The notes: generated by a model not told the origin, from the sequence alone. A stretch of DNA of 64,000 bases from Chitinophagales bacterium (GCA_017303475.1 JAFLBO010000033.1:1-64000), one strand, 5' to 3'. Counted from the stretch's first letter, positions 9,628 through 19,011 are shown. Numbers and translations: made by a program.

Positions 9628-9881
9628 AACGATGGACGATGAACGATGGACGATGGGGTTGCGTGGGTATTTATGATAAAGTGGGTTGTCATTCCGAGTA
9701 CTCGGAACCAAGCCGGATTATGCAATTATCCCTTGCCATAGAGAATTGTGCGTAGCTGGGCTTGTGTAGGTCCCGGTTCCCGGGATGACAACCCACTTTG
9801 CTATAAATACCCACGCAATGCCATCGTTCATCGTACCATCGTTCATCGTACCATCGTCCATCGTTCATCGTTCATCGTTCC
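9628..9881. repeat. Long imperfect palindrome with CATCGTTC minirepeats
   Basis: The left arm (9628-9700) carries alternating GATGGACGAT/GAACGAT units and then TGCGTGGGTATTTAT. The right arm (about 9777-9881) is its complement and ends with several CATCGTTCATCGT units. The centre contains GGCTTGTGTAGGTCCCGG, which also occurs near 25350. No gene is visible. It separates the CarboxypepD_reg gene from the next coding region and could fold into a very long stem when transcribed. Confidence 0.8.
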
Positions 9882-9937
9882 AAAGCAACGCCCCCGACCC
9901 ATTTTGCATCATCCGGCCTAAAAAACCATAATGCCGG

Positions 9938-10666
9938 ATGCTGCCCCTTACCCGCCATTGCATTTTTGTTCTTGTTTGCGCTTTTGTACCTGCCTCACAC
10001 GCTCAGCAAGGCATTTTGTATCCACCCAATCCCTATCCCGATCATTATTTCTTTGCCCCATCCGGCCTCCGGGCCAATGCAGGCGCCCGTTACCTCAAAA
10101 ACACCTCCCTCGTATTTTTCCATTCCAACAAAACCAAGGAAAACGGAAAATCTGTAGGCTGGGGATTGATTCCCACCTTCCTGACCGGAGAAACCACCGA
10201 CATACCCATCTGGCTCACTGCCGTAAAAAGATGGCAAACCCGCAACCCGAACATCAATACCTGGGCCGGCGGTTTTTTCCTGAAACTGCCGGAAGATGCC
10301 GAAAGCGACGGCTGGATATTTCATTCAGGCATTACCTTTGGTAATCCGGAGAAAAACCTCAGCTGCGGCGTTTTGGTGGGGTCTTTCGACAAAAACTCCC
10401 CGCCGTTTAAAGGCATCATGCTGAACGGGCAGGTGCGGCTGGGACGAAAATCCTGGCTTATCTGCGAAAACTACCTGTCGCCCGGCGCGCAAACCGTGAC
10501 GCCCGTTTGTTTGTGGGGTTTTCGGAAAAAAATAAGCCGGTCGCTGATGCTGGAACTGGGCGCCGGCTGGACCAAATTAAGGCAGGAAGATGCTGAATCG
10601 CTTTCCATAACAACCCGGTATGTGCCGCTGCCCTGGTTTAGTTTGATGTTCAGCCGAAAAAAATAG
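9938..10666 (+). CDS. Hypothetical exported beta-rich protein
   Basis: The 242-aa product starts with a signal peptide (residues 1-22, ending SHAQ) and continues with alternating hydrophobic/polar strands and aromatic residues, as in outer-membrane or secreted beta proteins. No known domain is recognised. The ATG at 9938 gives the signal peptide directly; the overlapping ATG at 9931 is in another frame. A broken small gene follows 12 bases downstream. Confidence 0.65.
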   Translation: MLPLTRHCIFVLVCAFVPASHAQQGILYPPNPYPDHYFFAPSGLRANAGARYLKNTSLVFFHSNKTKENGKSVGWGLIPTFLTGETTDIPIWLTAVKRWQTRNPNINTWAGGFFLKLPEDAESDGWIFHSGITFGNPEKNLSCGVLVGSFDKNSPPFKGIMLNGQVRLGRKSWLICENYLSPGAQTVTPVCLWGFRKKISRSLMLELGAGWTKLRQEDAESLSITTRYVPLPWFSLMFSRKK

Positions 10667-10678
10667 ACATACAACCTT

Positions 10679-11074
10679 ATGAATCAGGAACAATTTCATC
10701 AATACTACGAAAGCGAGTCGGAGCGGTTTTACGAGTACTTCTCCAGACTGCCGTAAGCTGATCTGCTCAATCTGATCAGTGACCCCAACGAATCCCGGTT
10801 TCATATCTGGGAAGGTCGCGATAACTTTCAGATCTGGCGCGCTTTTCAAGCCAATGGCGGCGCCCTGTCTATCCGGCCACTATACGCCATTGTGAGCAAT
10901 CTGAAGTACCCGTATCTGGTTCGCTACCACGCCTGTGAGGCCCTGTTCAAAATAGCCCAACTGACCGACGAAGGCTTCAAAGGGGAAGTGCAATACGGAC
11001 TCAATGCCGAAAGGCAGCCGGTGGATCAGCAACTGGCTTTCCGGCGATTGGGAGAGGTTTTGGGGATTGAGTAA
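10679..11074 (+). pseudogene. Small gene with one in-frame stop
   Basis: An ATG at 10679 opens a 131-codon frame whose codon 26 is TAA (10754-10756). The frame is otherwise open to 11074 and has normal composition on both sides of the stop (N-part MNQEQFHQYYESESERFYEY, C-part ending RRLGEVLGIE). The product would be a charged, mostly helical cytoplasmic protein of unknown function. A single substitution from CAA, GAA or AAA would explain it. An alternative GTG at 10892 could yield only the last 60 residues. A recent nonsense mutation or a base-call error is most likely. Confidence 0.65.
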
Positions 11075-11078
11075 GGGC

Positions 11079-11471
11079 ACACTACTGGACATTTTGGTTT
11101 CAGACCTATAAGGTTTTTGGAAACCTACGGTATGTACACAAGTTAAATAGAGAATCAATTTCTGAGATTATCCCCATTAATAACATCTAGCATCTTGTAA
11201 CCCGCTGTTTTAACGGCGGGCAAAAGTCGCCCCCCCCCATTATATCTAGCATCTTTACAAAACATCACATCTTCAATAGGTTATGGATGCTGATGCTCTG
11301 CAAAGATGCTAGATGTGAATAGTGGGGTATTCCTGGCCACTCGTTAAAACGAGTGGTTACAAGATGTTAGATGTGTTTCCAGATTGCCTTAACATCCATA
11401 TATAACTTGTGTACATACCGTAGGTTTTTGGATACCTTATAGGTCTGAAACCAAAATGTCCAGTAGTGTGG
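11079..11471. mobile_element. MITE-like element with 66-bp inverted ends, copy 1
   Basis: The ~393-bp non-coding element is bounded by near-identical 66-base inverted ends (11079-11144 and 11404-11471) that start CACTACTGGACATTTTGG. Inside, the motif ATCTAGCATCTT and its complement occur several times. There are also two short hairpins, CCCGCTGTTTTAACGGCGGG and CCACTCGTTAAAACGAGTGG. There is no open frame, so any movement would need a transposase encoded elsewhere. A second copy lies at 18161-18516 in reverse orientation, a solo end at 277-342 and a partial internal copy near 46830-46895. Confidence 0.8.
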
Positions 11472-11480
11472 AGTGAGGGA

Positions 11481-14111
11481 TCATTTCTGCGCCTCCTTAA
11501 TCATAAATATCTCCGCATTTTCCGGGGTAATGCTGATGAGGTTCCCCTTGCCATTTTCGGTAATAGCTTTCAGGTTTTGCCCGGGTTTGCTGCCAAATTT
11601 GAACACAGAAAGTGAAATACCTAACTCCGCATGTTGCCGAATCAGCTCCAGCGAAGGCCCCGACAGGATGAAATCGCCGTCGGTGGCCAGGATGATGCGG
11701 TTGTTGCCCTGCACTTTAAAGTTTTGACGGGCCGTTTGAAAGGCCATTTTCAATCCTTCTTCTATGTTGGTGGTTCCCTCTGGTCTCAACCCATTGATGG
11801 CGTCGAGTATGCGTTCCTTTTTTGTGCCGGAGGTGGGCGGCAGCAATACCTTTCCTTTTCCTGCAAAACTCAGCACTGAAACATCATCCTGTTCGCGCAA
11901 CAGTTTTACCAATCTGCCAATAGATGATTGCAGCAGTTTCAAACGATTTTCTGTTTTCATAGAGCCAGATACATCCAATAGAAACACCAGATTATTGGCC
12001 GCAAATCCTTCCAGCGAATAGAACGAGGCGCCCACCACGGGCGGTTTTTCCAGGTAAATGGTATCGTGTATGTACACTGTATCCCGCTGTGGCGCCACAG
12101 GTTGGAGCGCCGGCTTTACAGCTGGTTTGGTTTCCGAAACAGGTTTGCTGGCCGGTGGCGCTGTGCTGGAACGGGCCGGCGGCGGCAGTTCGGGCTGAAA
12201 CTGATCCATCAGTCGGGTATTTTTCAACAACGGCCTGCCTGATAATTCCACAAAGCGGTTAAAATCTTCCACCACCACATTGTACAGGTAAATATAATCT
12301 GTTGGCTTTTTGCGCTCGGTCCCGCGCGCGTATTCCGCCAATCGCCGGGAATTGAGCCCCACATCTTCATACGGCGTATAGGGGCATAAACCATTGTAGC
12401 GACCCAGTTTTTCTATGCCCTTCAGGTTAACAAACTCGTCTTGTATAGATTTTACGGCAGCATTTTCTACGGCTTCATGGGGCAGGCTGGCGGGCTGGGC
12501 GCTTTGCGCAGCCGTACTGAGTATTTTATCAGCCTGTACCACTTTGTGGAGCGCGTCATAACTGAGTTGCCAGGAGCCGCCGGCAGGATCAGTTGGATAA
12601 GAAGCATAGATTTTGGCAATACTGGAATAGAGTTGCTCCTTTTTCTGGTCAAAAACGGCAAACAACTCCACGTATCTGTCGCGGGCGCGTTCTGCCTGCG
12701 CGCGGGTGTCTGACTGAGTCTGTTTTTCCCTGGATAAATCCACCAATTGTTGTCGCAAACCATCCATTTCCACCGAAATATCCATGATTTGCCGGGTCAA
12801 TTGACTCAGATGCGCGCGGTAAATCTCCGGCACATACCGCGATTGTCGCTCCACTTCAGCCAACAGACTTCCGGGCAGGGTATGCGTTTCGAAGGAGAAA
12901 TAGAGGGAAGATTTTTCAGGGAATGGTTTGTAGTGAATACCGTTGTTGCGCAGCGCCATCAGCAGAAAATTGTTTTTGCGGGCGCACTCGTTGATGAACT
13001 GCACATACAGATTGAGGGCAGCAGCTGTAGGCGCAGAAATGGGTTTATTTTGAGGAGCAATGATCAGAGCCGGCGCAGCAGCATCCTGAAACACACGAAT
13101 GGTTTTATCCGGGGGTACTGCAGTTGTTTTAAAGGCGAAAACAGGGGTTGTACGGGCCAGGTGTATCGCCTTCCACCCATCCGAAACAGCGGCATCGGTG
13201 AATTGATTGTAAAACGACACCATACAATTGTTGTAAGTATTCAGGCATTGGCGATAGTAATCATTGGCATGCTCATCGGTTTCCTGGGCTTTGATGGTAT
13301 AGTTGTCTGCATAATCACGTTGACTTTCCAAAAAATCGTTGGCGCAGGCAAGGCAGGATTGATAATAAGCAGAAGCCGGGTAGCTGAGTCGGGGCTTTTG
13401 GCGGGCAATTTCCTCCAGAGCATCTTCCATACGGATAACATGCGCCAGCACCGCCTGTTTCGGCCAGCCGGTGTGTACCTGTTCGTTAAAATTGTATTGC
13501 AGGTTTGCCATAATATCCCGGTGCAGGGTCATGATGCTGCGCAATTGTGCATCCGCGGTAGCGTAAGGGCTAGCGGGTTGTGCCGCAGAGCGACATTTGT
13601 CCTCATATGCCTGCTGACTTTGTGCAAAAGCCTTTGCCAGCGTCGGCATTTCCTGCATCAGGGCGATGGCGCCGGCATATTGATCGGTTTTATAGGTTTC
13701 CAGTTTAAAATACGTATCGAGCGACTGGCATTGGTGCACCAATGCATCCAGTGCGCTCTGAAAGGCATTGGATACAGGTAATAATTGCTGCCCCGTAGCT
13801 CCGCTTTTGGTTTGCGCTTCGATACGGTAATACGGCTCCTCCCGGTATGGGCAGCGGTATGATGGGCGATCATATCCCTTTCCATCGCGGGCTTTGAGCA
13901 CGCGGGGATACAGTTCGCCTACGCTTTCCACCATGGCTTCCACCTGCCTGGCGCTGTTCTGGATGTACTGTATCTGGTTATTCAGGGCGGTTCTGGTGTT
14001 GATTTGCGCCGCAGTGGGCATAGCGGAGCCCATCAGAAGGTAGAAGAGGAACAGGAGCGGAAGGCGGGCATTAATCTTCCTGGTGCGGAAAGGGAAAATG
14101 GGCGTTTTCAT
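11481..14111 (-). CDS. Exported protein with C-terminal von Willebrand A domain
   Basis: The 876-aa product (start chosen at 14111 because it places a good signal peptide ending TAAQ at the front; an ATG at 14144 is possible) has a long helical N-terminal part rich in Tyr/Gln. A proline-rich linker follows at about 640-675. The von Willebrand A domain (about 705-870) has the metal-ion-dependent adhesion motif DVSGSM near 713-718 and a later TDGD. VWA domains bind ligands or partner proteins through a bound metal. The role here is unknown; it is probably periplasmic or surface-exposed. It ends ten bases from the MITE-like element. Confidence 0.8.
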   Translation of the reverse strand: MKTPIFPFRTRKINARLPLLFLFYLLMGSAMPTAAQINTRTALNNQIQYIQNSARQVEAMVESVGELYPRVLKARDGKGYDRPSYRCPYREEPYYRIEAQTKSGATGQQLLPVSNAFQSALDALVHQCQSLDTYFKLETYKTDQYAGAIALMQEMPTLAKAFAQSQQAYEDKCRSAAQPASPYATADAQLRSIMTLHRDIMANLQYNFNEQVHTGWPKQAVLAHVIRMEDALEEIARQKPRLSYPASAYYQSCLACANDFLESQRDYADNYTIKAQETDEHANDYYRQCLNTYNNCMVSFYNQFTDAAVSDGWKAIHLARTTPVFAFKTTAVPPDKTIRVFQDAAAPALIIAPQNKPISAPTAAALNLYVQFINECARKNNFLLMALRNNGIHYKPFPEKSSLYFSFETHTLPGSLLAEVERQSRYVPEIYRAHLSQLTRQIMDISVEMDGLRQQLVDLSREKQTQSDTRAQAERARDRYVELFAVFDQKKEQLYSSIAKIYASYPTDPAGGSWQLSYDALHKVVQADKILSTAAQSAQPASLPHEAVENAAVKSIQDEFVNLKGIEKLGRYNGLCPYTPYEDVGLNSRRLAEYARGTERKKPTDYIYLYNVVVEDFNRFVELSGRPLLKNTRLMDQFQPELPPPARSSTAPPASKPVSETKPAVKPALQPVAPQRDTVYIHDTIYLEKPPVVGASFYSLEGFAANNLVFLLDVSGSMKTENRLKLLQSSIGRLVKLLREQDDVSVLSFAGKGKVLLPPTSGTKKERILDAINGLRPEGTTNIEEGLKMAFQTARQNFKVQGNNRIILATDGDFILSGPSLELIRQHAELGISLSVFKFGSKPGQNLKAITENGKGNLISITPENAEIFMIKEAQK

Positions 14112-14178
14112 GGAGGCTAAAATACGGTGTGCGTGAAATGGCAAAGTGTTAAACTTCAGATCGGGTGGTTTTGGTGTT

Positions 14179-14186
14179 TACTTTTG
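14179..14186 (+). promoter_or_regulatory. Predicted -7 box
   Basis: TACTTTTG matches the Bacteroidota -7 consensus TAnnTTTG exactly and lies 72 bases before the start at 14259. The matching -33 TTTG at the expected distance is weak. Confidence 0.35.
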
Positions 14187-14258
14187 TAGAGTCCGGGCAA
14201 CAGAGCCAATCAACAACCTGCTGTACAACAAGCGAATAGTCATCATAAAAAACAAGTC

Positions 14259-14504
14259 ATGCACAAGATTACTACTTTCATGCTCACCTTCTTCACTGTT
14301 TCGTTTGCTTACGCACAAACGGTAAAAGAATTATACAATGAAAACAAATACGATGAACTCGTCAAGTATGAGCAAAAAGCTGATGCACTGACAGGGGAAG
14401 AGCTATATATGGTAGGCCTCGCCTTTTATGAGCGCCAAAATATTGGATGGCAAAATGATGTACAGTGCCAAATCAAATTTTGGAAACAAATAGTCTGTGT
14501 CTGA
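14259..14504 (+). pseudogene. 5' fragment of a secreted TPR-like gene
   Basis: The 81-codon frame begins with a signal peptide (ending FAYAQ) and a helical segment (VKELYNENKYDELVKYEQKA) typical of the first tetratricopeptide-like repeat of secreted Bacteroidota proteins. It then breaks off in unrelated sequence (about residue 62 onwards). A full-length member would be several times longer. A possible remnant of a 3' end, reading YFDKTGNTILKENIPEV, lies at about 14906-14962 in another frame, beyond the AraC fragment. This suggests the gene was interrupted or rearranged. Confidence 0.55.
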
Positions 14505-14508
14505 CTCA

Positions 14509-14922
14509 ATGAAGTTCGATAAGTATTTGCCATCGGCGCCTCTCACACCTTATATCAAACACTATGCTGTGGTTGAACAAACCCTGGAAAGTGTCTATAA
14601 GGTTCTGCCTACTACCGGACTTGTCATTGGGTTTCAGTTCAAAGGAAAATTATCAACAATACAAAACAACACTGTAAATGCACTGTCTTCGGCAGGAATT
14701 ACGGGCATTTCCGATGGTTTCAAGCTGTTTAAAAACTCAGACAATATCGGGACGGTGCTTGTGTATTTTACAGAAACCGGATTTACCCATTTTGCTACCC
14801 ATCCGGCACATGAGTTGTTCAATATCAGTATTTCACTTGAGGAACTATTTGACAAACATACCATAGCAGAAGTAGAAGACAAACTGACCGGGGCAGCCAA
14901 TGACCTGTACGTATTTCGATAA
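14509..14922 (+). pseudogene. N-terminal fragment of an AraC-family regulator
   Basis: About 137 codons from the ATG at 14509 (a GTG at 14497 is possible) resemble the N-terminal sensing domain (DUF6597-like) of AraC-type transcription factors, for example SAPLTPYIKHYAVVEQTL and FTETGFTHFATHPAHELF. The frame ends just after ANDLYVFR, where the two helix-turn-helix motifs should begin. The DNA-binding half is therefore missing, and the fragment cannot act as a normal activator. It is wedged between pieces of a TPR-like gene. Confidence 0.65.
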
Positions 14923-14976
14923 AACGGGCAATACCATACTGAAAGAGAACATTCCGGAAGTGTAGTGGATAAAGGA

Positions 14977-15789
14977 TCAAAAGAGGTTTAACCTCGGCGG
15001 CGGACCCAATTCCCGCCAGCCCCGGATTAGTAATACGGCTATTCCCCAACAGGTGATGATCATGCCAATGTATTGCATCATGTATTCGTTGTTGTAATCG
15101 CATAGGAAAATCACATCGGTTATACCATGAAACAACGCACAAGCCAGCAAACTGCCCCGGGAGCTGTTGAATAGCCAGGTAAACAATATAGCGCCGGTTA
15201 GCATACTGAAAAACCAGCCAACCACACCTGCCATATCCATGGACACATAACCCGGGCGGTATAAAAAAAGCGGCAGATGCCAGAGCGCCCAAAAGACTGT
15301 TAATATCAGGGTGGCGGTCAGAGCGCTATATTTTTCCTGCAATCGCGGCAAAGCAAAACCTCGCCATCCCACCTCTTCACCGTATCCAAAAAAGACAATA
15401 TTATAAAGCAAAAATCCGGAAACAGACAATTCCGGAAACTCGGAACTGCTCCCCATGTTTGAAAAATCGGGTAACACGCCATCTGAAAAACGAGCAATCA
15501 GAGCGCCTAACCCTGCATATACCAATGGCAGCAAGATGGCAATAACTGTCCATACCAGTGGCTTCCATTGAAACATTCGGCTCCATAATAAGGAAACGCT
15601 CTTCTTTTCACTATAAACTGCTGTGGTAATAAATGCCGCCAACATAGGACCCAAACCGCCAAAACCGTGTTGATAGGGCAAAAACGGCTCCGCTTTTACA
15701 CCAAAATAAGGCAACCACAGAGGCGACCACAAGAACCATGAAATGCCATAGGCAAGCAGAAAAAAAGTGGTTAATGCTCTGATATTCAT
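14977..15789 (-). CDS. CPBP-family intramembrane metalloprotease
   Basis: This 270-aa membrane protein has about eight hydrophobic helices. The CPBP motif EExxxR lies at 138-143 (EEVGWR), followed by helix histidines (ALWHLP, and FHGITD near 220). It is distinct in sequence from the CPBP protease at 7422. It overlaps the stop of the upstream GyrI-like gene by four bases (ATGA), so the two are co-translated. Function is probably proteolysis of membrane-embedded substrates; the partner gene hints at a stress or drug-response unit, which is inference. Confidence 0.85.
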   Translation of the reverse strand: MNIRALTTFFLLAYGISWFLWSPLWLPYFGVKAEPFLPYQHGFGGLGPMLAAFITTAVYSEKKSVSLLWSRMFQWKPLVWTVIAILLPLVYAGLGALIARFSDGVLPDFSNMGSSSEFPELSVSGFLLYNIVFFGYGEEVGWRGFALPRLQEKYSALTATLILTVFWALWHLPLFLYRPGYVSMDMAGVVGWFFSMLTGAILFTWLFNSSRGSLLACALFHGITDVIFLCDYNNEYMMQYIGMIITCWGIAVLLIRGWRELGPPPRLNLF

Positions 15790-16415
15790 ATAGATCTAAC
15801 CGGTTCGCGTAAAATAGTTTTTAAATCCTCCGGCGCTGTTTTCCGAAAATCTGACAGGTAAATTTCATGGTGCAACCCATTTTTCACCAGGCCATTTGCG
15901 GCAGAAAACTCCATGATTTTTTGCAGCGTAACAGGCTCTTCAGCATATGGCCCGAGGTGCATCATCTGAATACATTTTCCCTCTGTCAGAGTAAAAAACT
16001 GTACGCGTTCCACTCCGGGTATTTTTTTCTTTGAGGCCACCGACATTGCTGCTGCGGCAACCATCTTTTCGTCTACAAAATCAGGCATACGCAACAGTAA
16101 GCGGTATTCCCAGACTTCGCGGGGTACTTTTTGAGGGGCTTCAGCAGGGGTAAAATCGCCGTATTTCTGCTCATCAAACCACCAAAGGCCTTCGAGTTTG
16201 GGCACTGCAAAGTCTTTCCCCAGTGCTTTACAAACAAATTTGATGGCATAAGCTACCGGATAAAGCTTCTGTATATCTGCCGAAAATGCCTCGCCTGAAG
16301 GATCGCCTTTGCCACAGATAGAAATATATCGGGCTGACTCAAATTCTATGATTTCCGGCTTTGTTTTGGCGGAGTAATATGGTTTGTATTGCTTGGTCAG
16401 GTCAATTTTTTCCAT
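15786..16415 (-). CDS. GyrI-like small-molecule-binding protein
   Basis: The 209-aa cytoplasmic protein matches the GyrI-like (SbmC/BmrR effector domain) pattern found in Bacteroidota. There is an N-terminal segment with YISICGKGDPSGEAF, a central GLWWFDEQ, and a C-terminal part with CIQMMHLGPYAEEP. Members bind hydrophobic cations or other small ligands, and some hydrolyse cyclopropanoid toxins. There is no DNA-binding domain. It is the first gene of a two-gene unit with the CPBP protease. Confidence 0.8.
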   Translation of the reverse strand: MEKIDLTKQYKPYYSAKTKPEIIEFESARYISICGKGDPSGEAFSADIQKLYPVAYAIKFVCKALGKDFAVPKLEGLWWFDEQKYGDFTPAEAPQKVPREVWEYRLLLRMPDFVDEKMVAAAAMSVASKKKIPGVERVQFFTLTEGKCIQMMHLGPYAEEPVTLQKIMEFSAANGLVKNGLHHEIYLSDFRKTAPEDLKTILREPVRSI

Positions 16416-16523
16416 ATTTAAGTGGATATTGTTAATTAACGCAAATGAATGGCATTTTTACCGGATGGTGAATGATCCGGATCAGGAAGAGGTATGATTT
16501 TCGGGAAGGGAGAGAAATTTGTT

Positions 16524-16531
16524 TATTTTTG
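16524..16531 (+). promoter_or_regulatory. Predicted -7 box that favours the start at 16581
   Basis: TATTTTTG matches TAnnTTTG exactly. Transcription would start near 16538, inside the longest reading frame, so translation is more likely from the ATG at 16581 than from 16494. Confidence 0.35.
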
Positions 16532-16580
16532 TACCCTTAATGCTCAAAGAGTACATATTTTAAAATCCAAATCAAACCCT

Positions 16581-17642
16581 ATGCTAATCTATCTATGCAT
16601 AATTTTTGGCTTGCCCACATTCTTTTTAGCGCTGGAGTTCATCAGTTTCCTGTTTACAGGCAGACGCTTGTATAGCAAGCCTCAAATACTGATACTGGAA
16701 ATAGCTGGCATGCTGTTTCTGCCTTTGTTCTATCTGGGCTTTTTTGATGAGTCTGCAAACGACTGCTGTTCAGACAGTGCCACCTTTTCCCCGGAGCATA
16801 AGCCAACTATTTACCTGCTGATTTTTCTATGCATAGCTGGTTACTTTTACTCCAGTTTAAAGGATAGAATAACGAGTCCAGTGGTAGAAGTACTGATCAA
16901 TGTGCTGTTGTTGTTCGGGTTTGTATTGAACATATTCATAGGCATTCATATTGGCGATATTTATTGGCTATTTGGGAACATCCCGGTTGGAATACTGCTG
17001 CTTTTCCGAATGATAGAAAACCATCGTTTATTTCTCGAACACCATCAAATTCACACCATTGAGCCGGACAATTTTTTTGAAAAAGTAGCCTGGAAGATCC
17101 TTGCCCTGCATCCATTGCTAAAGATCCCAGTGCTGTTTCTATTATGCCTGCCTGTTTTTACCGTCATCACCTCGCTGCTAATGCTTTTCGGGCAAAAGCC
17201 TGATGCTATTGTGCGGGCATTTACAGACACCTATAAACACGGTTTTTCGCAGCTCGATCATTTGTGCAATAACGTAGCATGTGGTAACCATTTTTTGTGT
17301 TCTGTGGCTGCAAACGGACATAAACAAGTGGTAAAACCCATCCGCTATGGCGAACGCAACGGCCATAAGATCATTTGTAACCGGCAACTTTTGATTGCCA
17401 ATGCCTTTGAAGAACTCATTCAGGAAAAAATGCCCCGGTCGCACAGGTATATCCGCAGTCAGTACAACAAAGTGGGCAATGTTATTCACCGACATTATCA
17501 CTTGTTCAGCCACAAATGGTTGTCGGATTGTATTTACCTGCTGATGAAACCACTGGAGTTGGTTTTTCTGATTACTTTGTATACTTTTGACCAAAAGCCT
17601 GAGAACAGAATTGCCCGGCAGTATGTGAGGAAGCGGCAATGA
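16581..17642 (+). CDS. DUF6688-like polytopic membrane protein
   Basis: The 353-aa product (start at 16581) has about six hydrophobic segments in the first ~200 residues and a conserved-looking cytoplasmic half. That half contains cysteines and histidines (DHLCNNVACGNHFLC) and a charged tail (HLFSHKWLSDCIYLL, FDQKPENRIARQY). I associate it with the DUF6688 family, whose function is unknown. The Cys/His-rich loop could bind a metal. It is preceded by a -7-like promoter box and appears to be monocistronic. Confidence 0.65.
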   Translation: MLIYLCIIFGLPTFFLALEFISFLFTGRRLYSKPQILILEIAGMLFLPLFYLGFFDESANDCCSDSATFSPEHKPTIYLLIFLCIAGYFYSSLKDRITSPVVEVLINVLLLFGFVLNIFIGIHIGDIYWLFGNIPVGILLLFRMIENHRLFLEHHQIHTIEPDNFFEKVAWKILALHPLLKIPVLFLLCLPVFTVITSLLMLFGQKPDAIVRAFTDTYKHGFSQLDHLCNNVACGNHFLCSVAANGHKQVVKPIRYGERNGHKIICNRQLLIANAFEELIQEKMPRSHRYIRSQYNKVGNVIHRHYHLFSHKWLSDCIYLLMKPLELVFLITLYTFDQKPENRIARQYVRKRQ

Positions 17643-17723
17643 CCCGTAAATTTAATATAATAGTCTTTTGAACCATAGTCAAATCACTCTGCACCTAGTA
17701 TGCACTGAAAAACAACACACATC

Positions 17724-18149
17724 ATGCAACAACGCTTCATCCTAATCCTCGCCATCTGCCTGTTTTACATACCTGCCAAAGCAGATACCATCGACTACTG
17801 GCATGTTTACTACAACAATGCCCGAATCAAAGCCTTTAACACTTACACCAAAGGCGAACTCAGGCTGCGCATTAGCGACATTAAAAAATCTGACTCACTG
17901 GCCATACGATACTTCCGGGATACACCCTGCGCCCAATGCGAAACAACCCTGACTATTGAAGATAAAAGCAGCAGACAAATTTCGCAAGCCTACGGAATTG
18001 GCACCGCCCAGGCCATTAAAGTGCCTGTTTCCAGCCTGTTGCAGTATCAGCAGCATTTCGGAGAGAAGGATTTCAAAGTGTTTTATCAGGAGAATTTACC
18101 CCTGCGGAAACGGCAAAGGGTGTTTCTTTTTGCGATAAAATTGGAGTGA
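17724..18149 (+). CDS. Small hypothetical exported protein
   Basis: The 141-aa protein has a signal peptide (residues 1-20, ending PAKA) and a mixed alpha/beta body with two cysteines close together (DTPCAQCETT). No family is recognised. It ends 12 bases before the second copy of the MITE-like element. Confidence 0.6.
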   Translation: MQQRFILILAICLFYIPAKADTIDYWHVYYNNARIKAFNTYTKGELRLRISDIKKSDSLAIRYFRDTPCAQCETTLTIEDKSSRQISQAYGIGTAQAIKVPVSSLLQYQQHFGEKDFKVFYQENLPLRKRQRVFLFAIKLE

Positions 18150-18160
18150 AATACCTGGGG

Positions 18161-18516
18161 GTTCAGGCCTACAAGGTTTTTAGAAACCTAGAGTGTGTAC
18201 ATAAGTTGTTTGTGAATGTTAAGGCAATCTGAAAACACATCTAGCATCTTGTAACCACTCGTTTCAACGAGTGGCCAGGAATACCCCACTATTCACATCT
18301 AGCATCTTTGCAGAGCATCAGCATCCATAACCTATTGAAGATGTTGATGTTTTGTAAAGATGCTAGATGTAATGGGTGGGTCAACTTTTGCCCGCCGTTA
18401 AAACAGCGGGTTACAAGATGCTAGATGTTATAAGTAGGGATAATCTCAGAAATTGATTCTCTATTTAACTTGTGTACATACCCTAGTTTTTTTTAGAAAC
18501 CTTATTGGTCTGAAGA
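18161..18516. mobile_element. MITE-like element, copy 2 (inverted, shorter)
   Basis: This ~356-bp element is the reverse complement of the one at 11079-11471. It has the same order of internal motifs: the hairpin CCACTCGTTTCAACGAGTGG, AGCATCAGCATCCATAACC, and CCGCCGTTAAAACAGCGG. Both outer ends lack the terminal ~20 bases (CCAAAATGTCCAGTAGTGTG), and the ends have diverged more than the interior. That pattern fits an older, end-decayed copy. Confidence 0.8.
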
Positions 18517-18569
18517 CTATACAATCAGCATTCACCAGAATTACACAAAAAAACTACAACCGGATAACC

Positions 18570-18878
18570 ATGCCACGCCTGCTCAACGCTCTGATTTTTC
18601 TATCCTTAAGCTATGCCGCATCAGGCCAAAATGCTTTGACCAAAACGATAACAGGCAATATCAGGGTTACGTTCTTTATGACCGGCGTAAAAACCTATGA
18701 CAGCTACGTCACAGTGAAAGGAACAGACGCCAAAGCAGCCATCGACTCCAACGGTCATTTCATCCTGACCAAGCTCCGGGAGGGTCATATTTATCCACCT
18801 AAACCAAACACATGGCAGGGCTTGGAAAAAAGAAGTCAGGAAAGATGTGTTTGGACTAAGAAAACGTCGATAATTTAA
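18570..18878 (+). pseudogene. Truncated exported protein
   Basis: A signal peptide (MPRLLNALIFLSLSYAASGQ) is followed by ~45 residues resembling the start of a carboxypeptidase-regulatory/transthyretin-like beta domain (ITGNIRVTFFMTG, DSNGHFILTKLREG). The frame then becomes unstructured and stops at 103 codons. It appears to be the front of a longer secreted protein whose remainder has been lost. Confidence 0.5.
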
Positions 18879-18894
18879 ACACAAAACTCATCCC

Positions 18895-19011
18895 ATGAAA
18901 AACATCGTCAGCATCCTACCCCTGCTTTTCCTGTATCTCCCACTGCAAGCCGGTACCCTGCACATCGGAAGCGGGCAACCCTACCCTGATTTGATGTCGG
19001 CGGTAAATTAA
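18895..19011 (+). pseudogene. 38-codon remnant of a beta-helix secreted protein
   Basis: A short frame with signal peptide (MKNIVSILPLLFLYLPLQAG) continues TLHIGSGQPYPDLMSAVN and then stops. The segment resembles the start of right-handed beta-helix proteins, where a phrase of the type VGxGxxYxDLxxAVxAAxPGD opens the helix; compare LTVGPIGRDFSDLQMALDAA in the gene at 49306-51297. The rest of the gene is absent. It follows another truncated secreted-protein gene, which marks this as a decayed region. Confidence 0.5.

Noticed and set aside
12747..13781. 344-aa frame on the + strand
   Set aside because: It is antisense to the VWA gene, and its translation has no domain or signal peptide that outcompetes the VWA frame.
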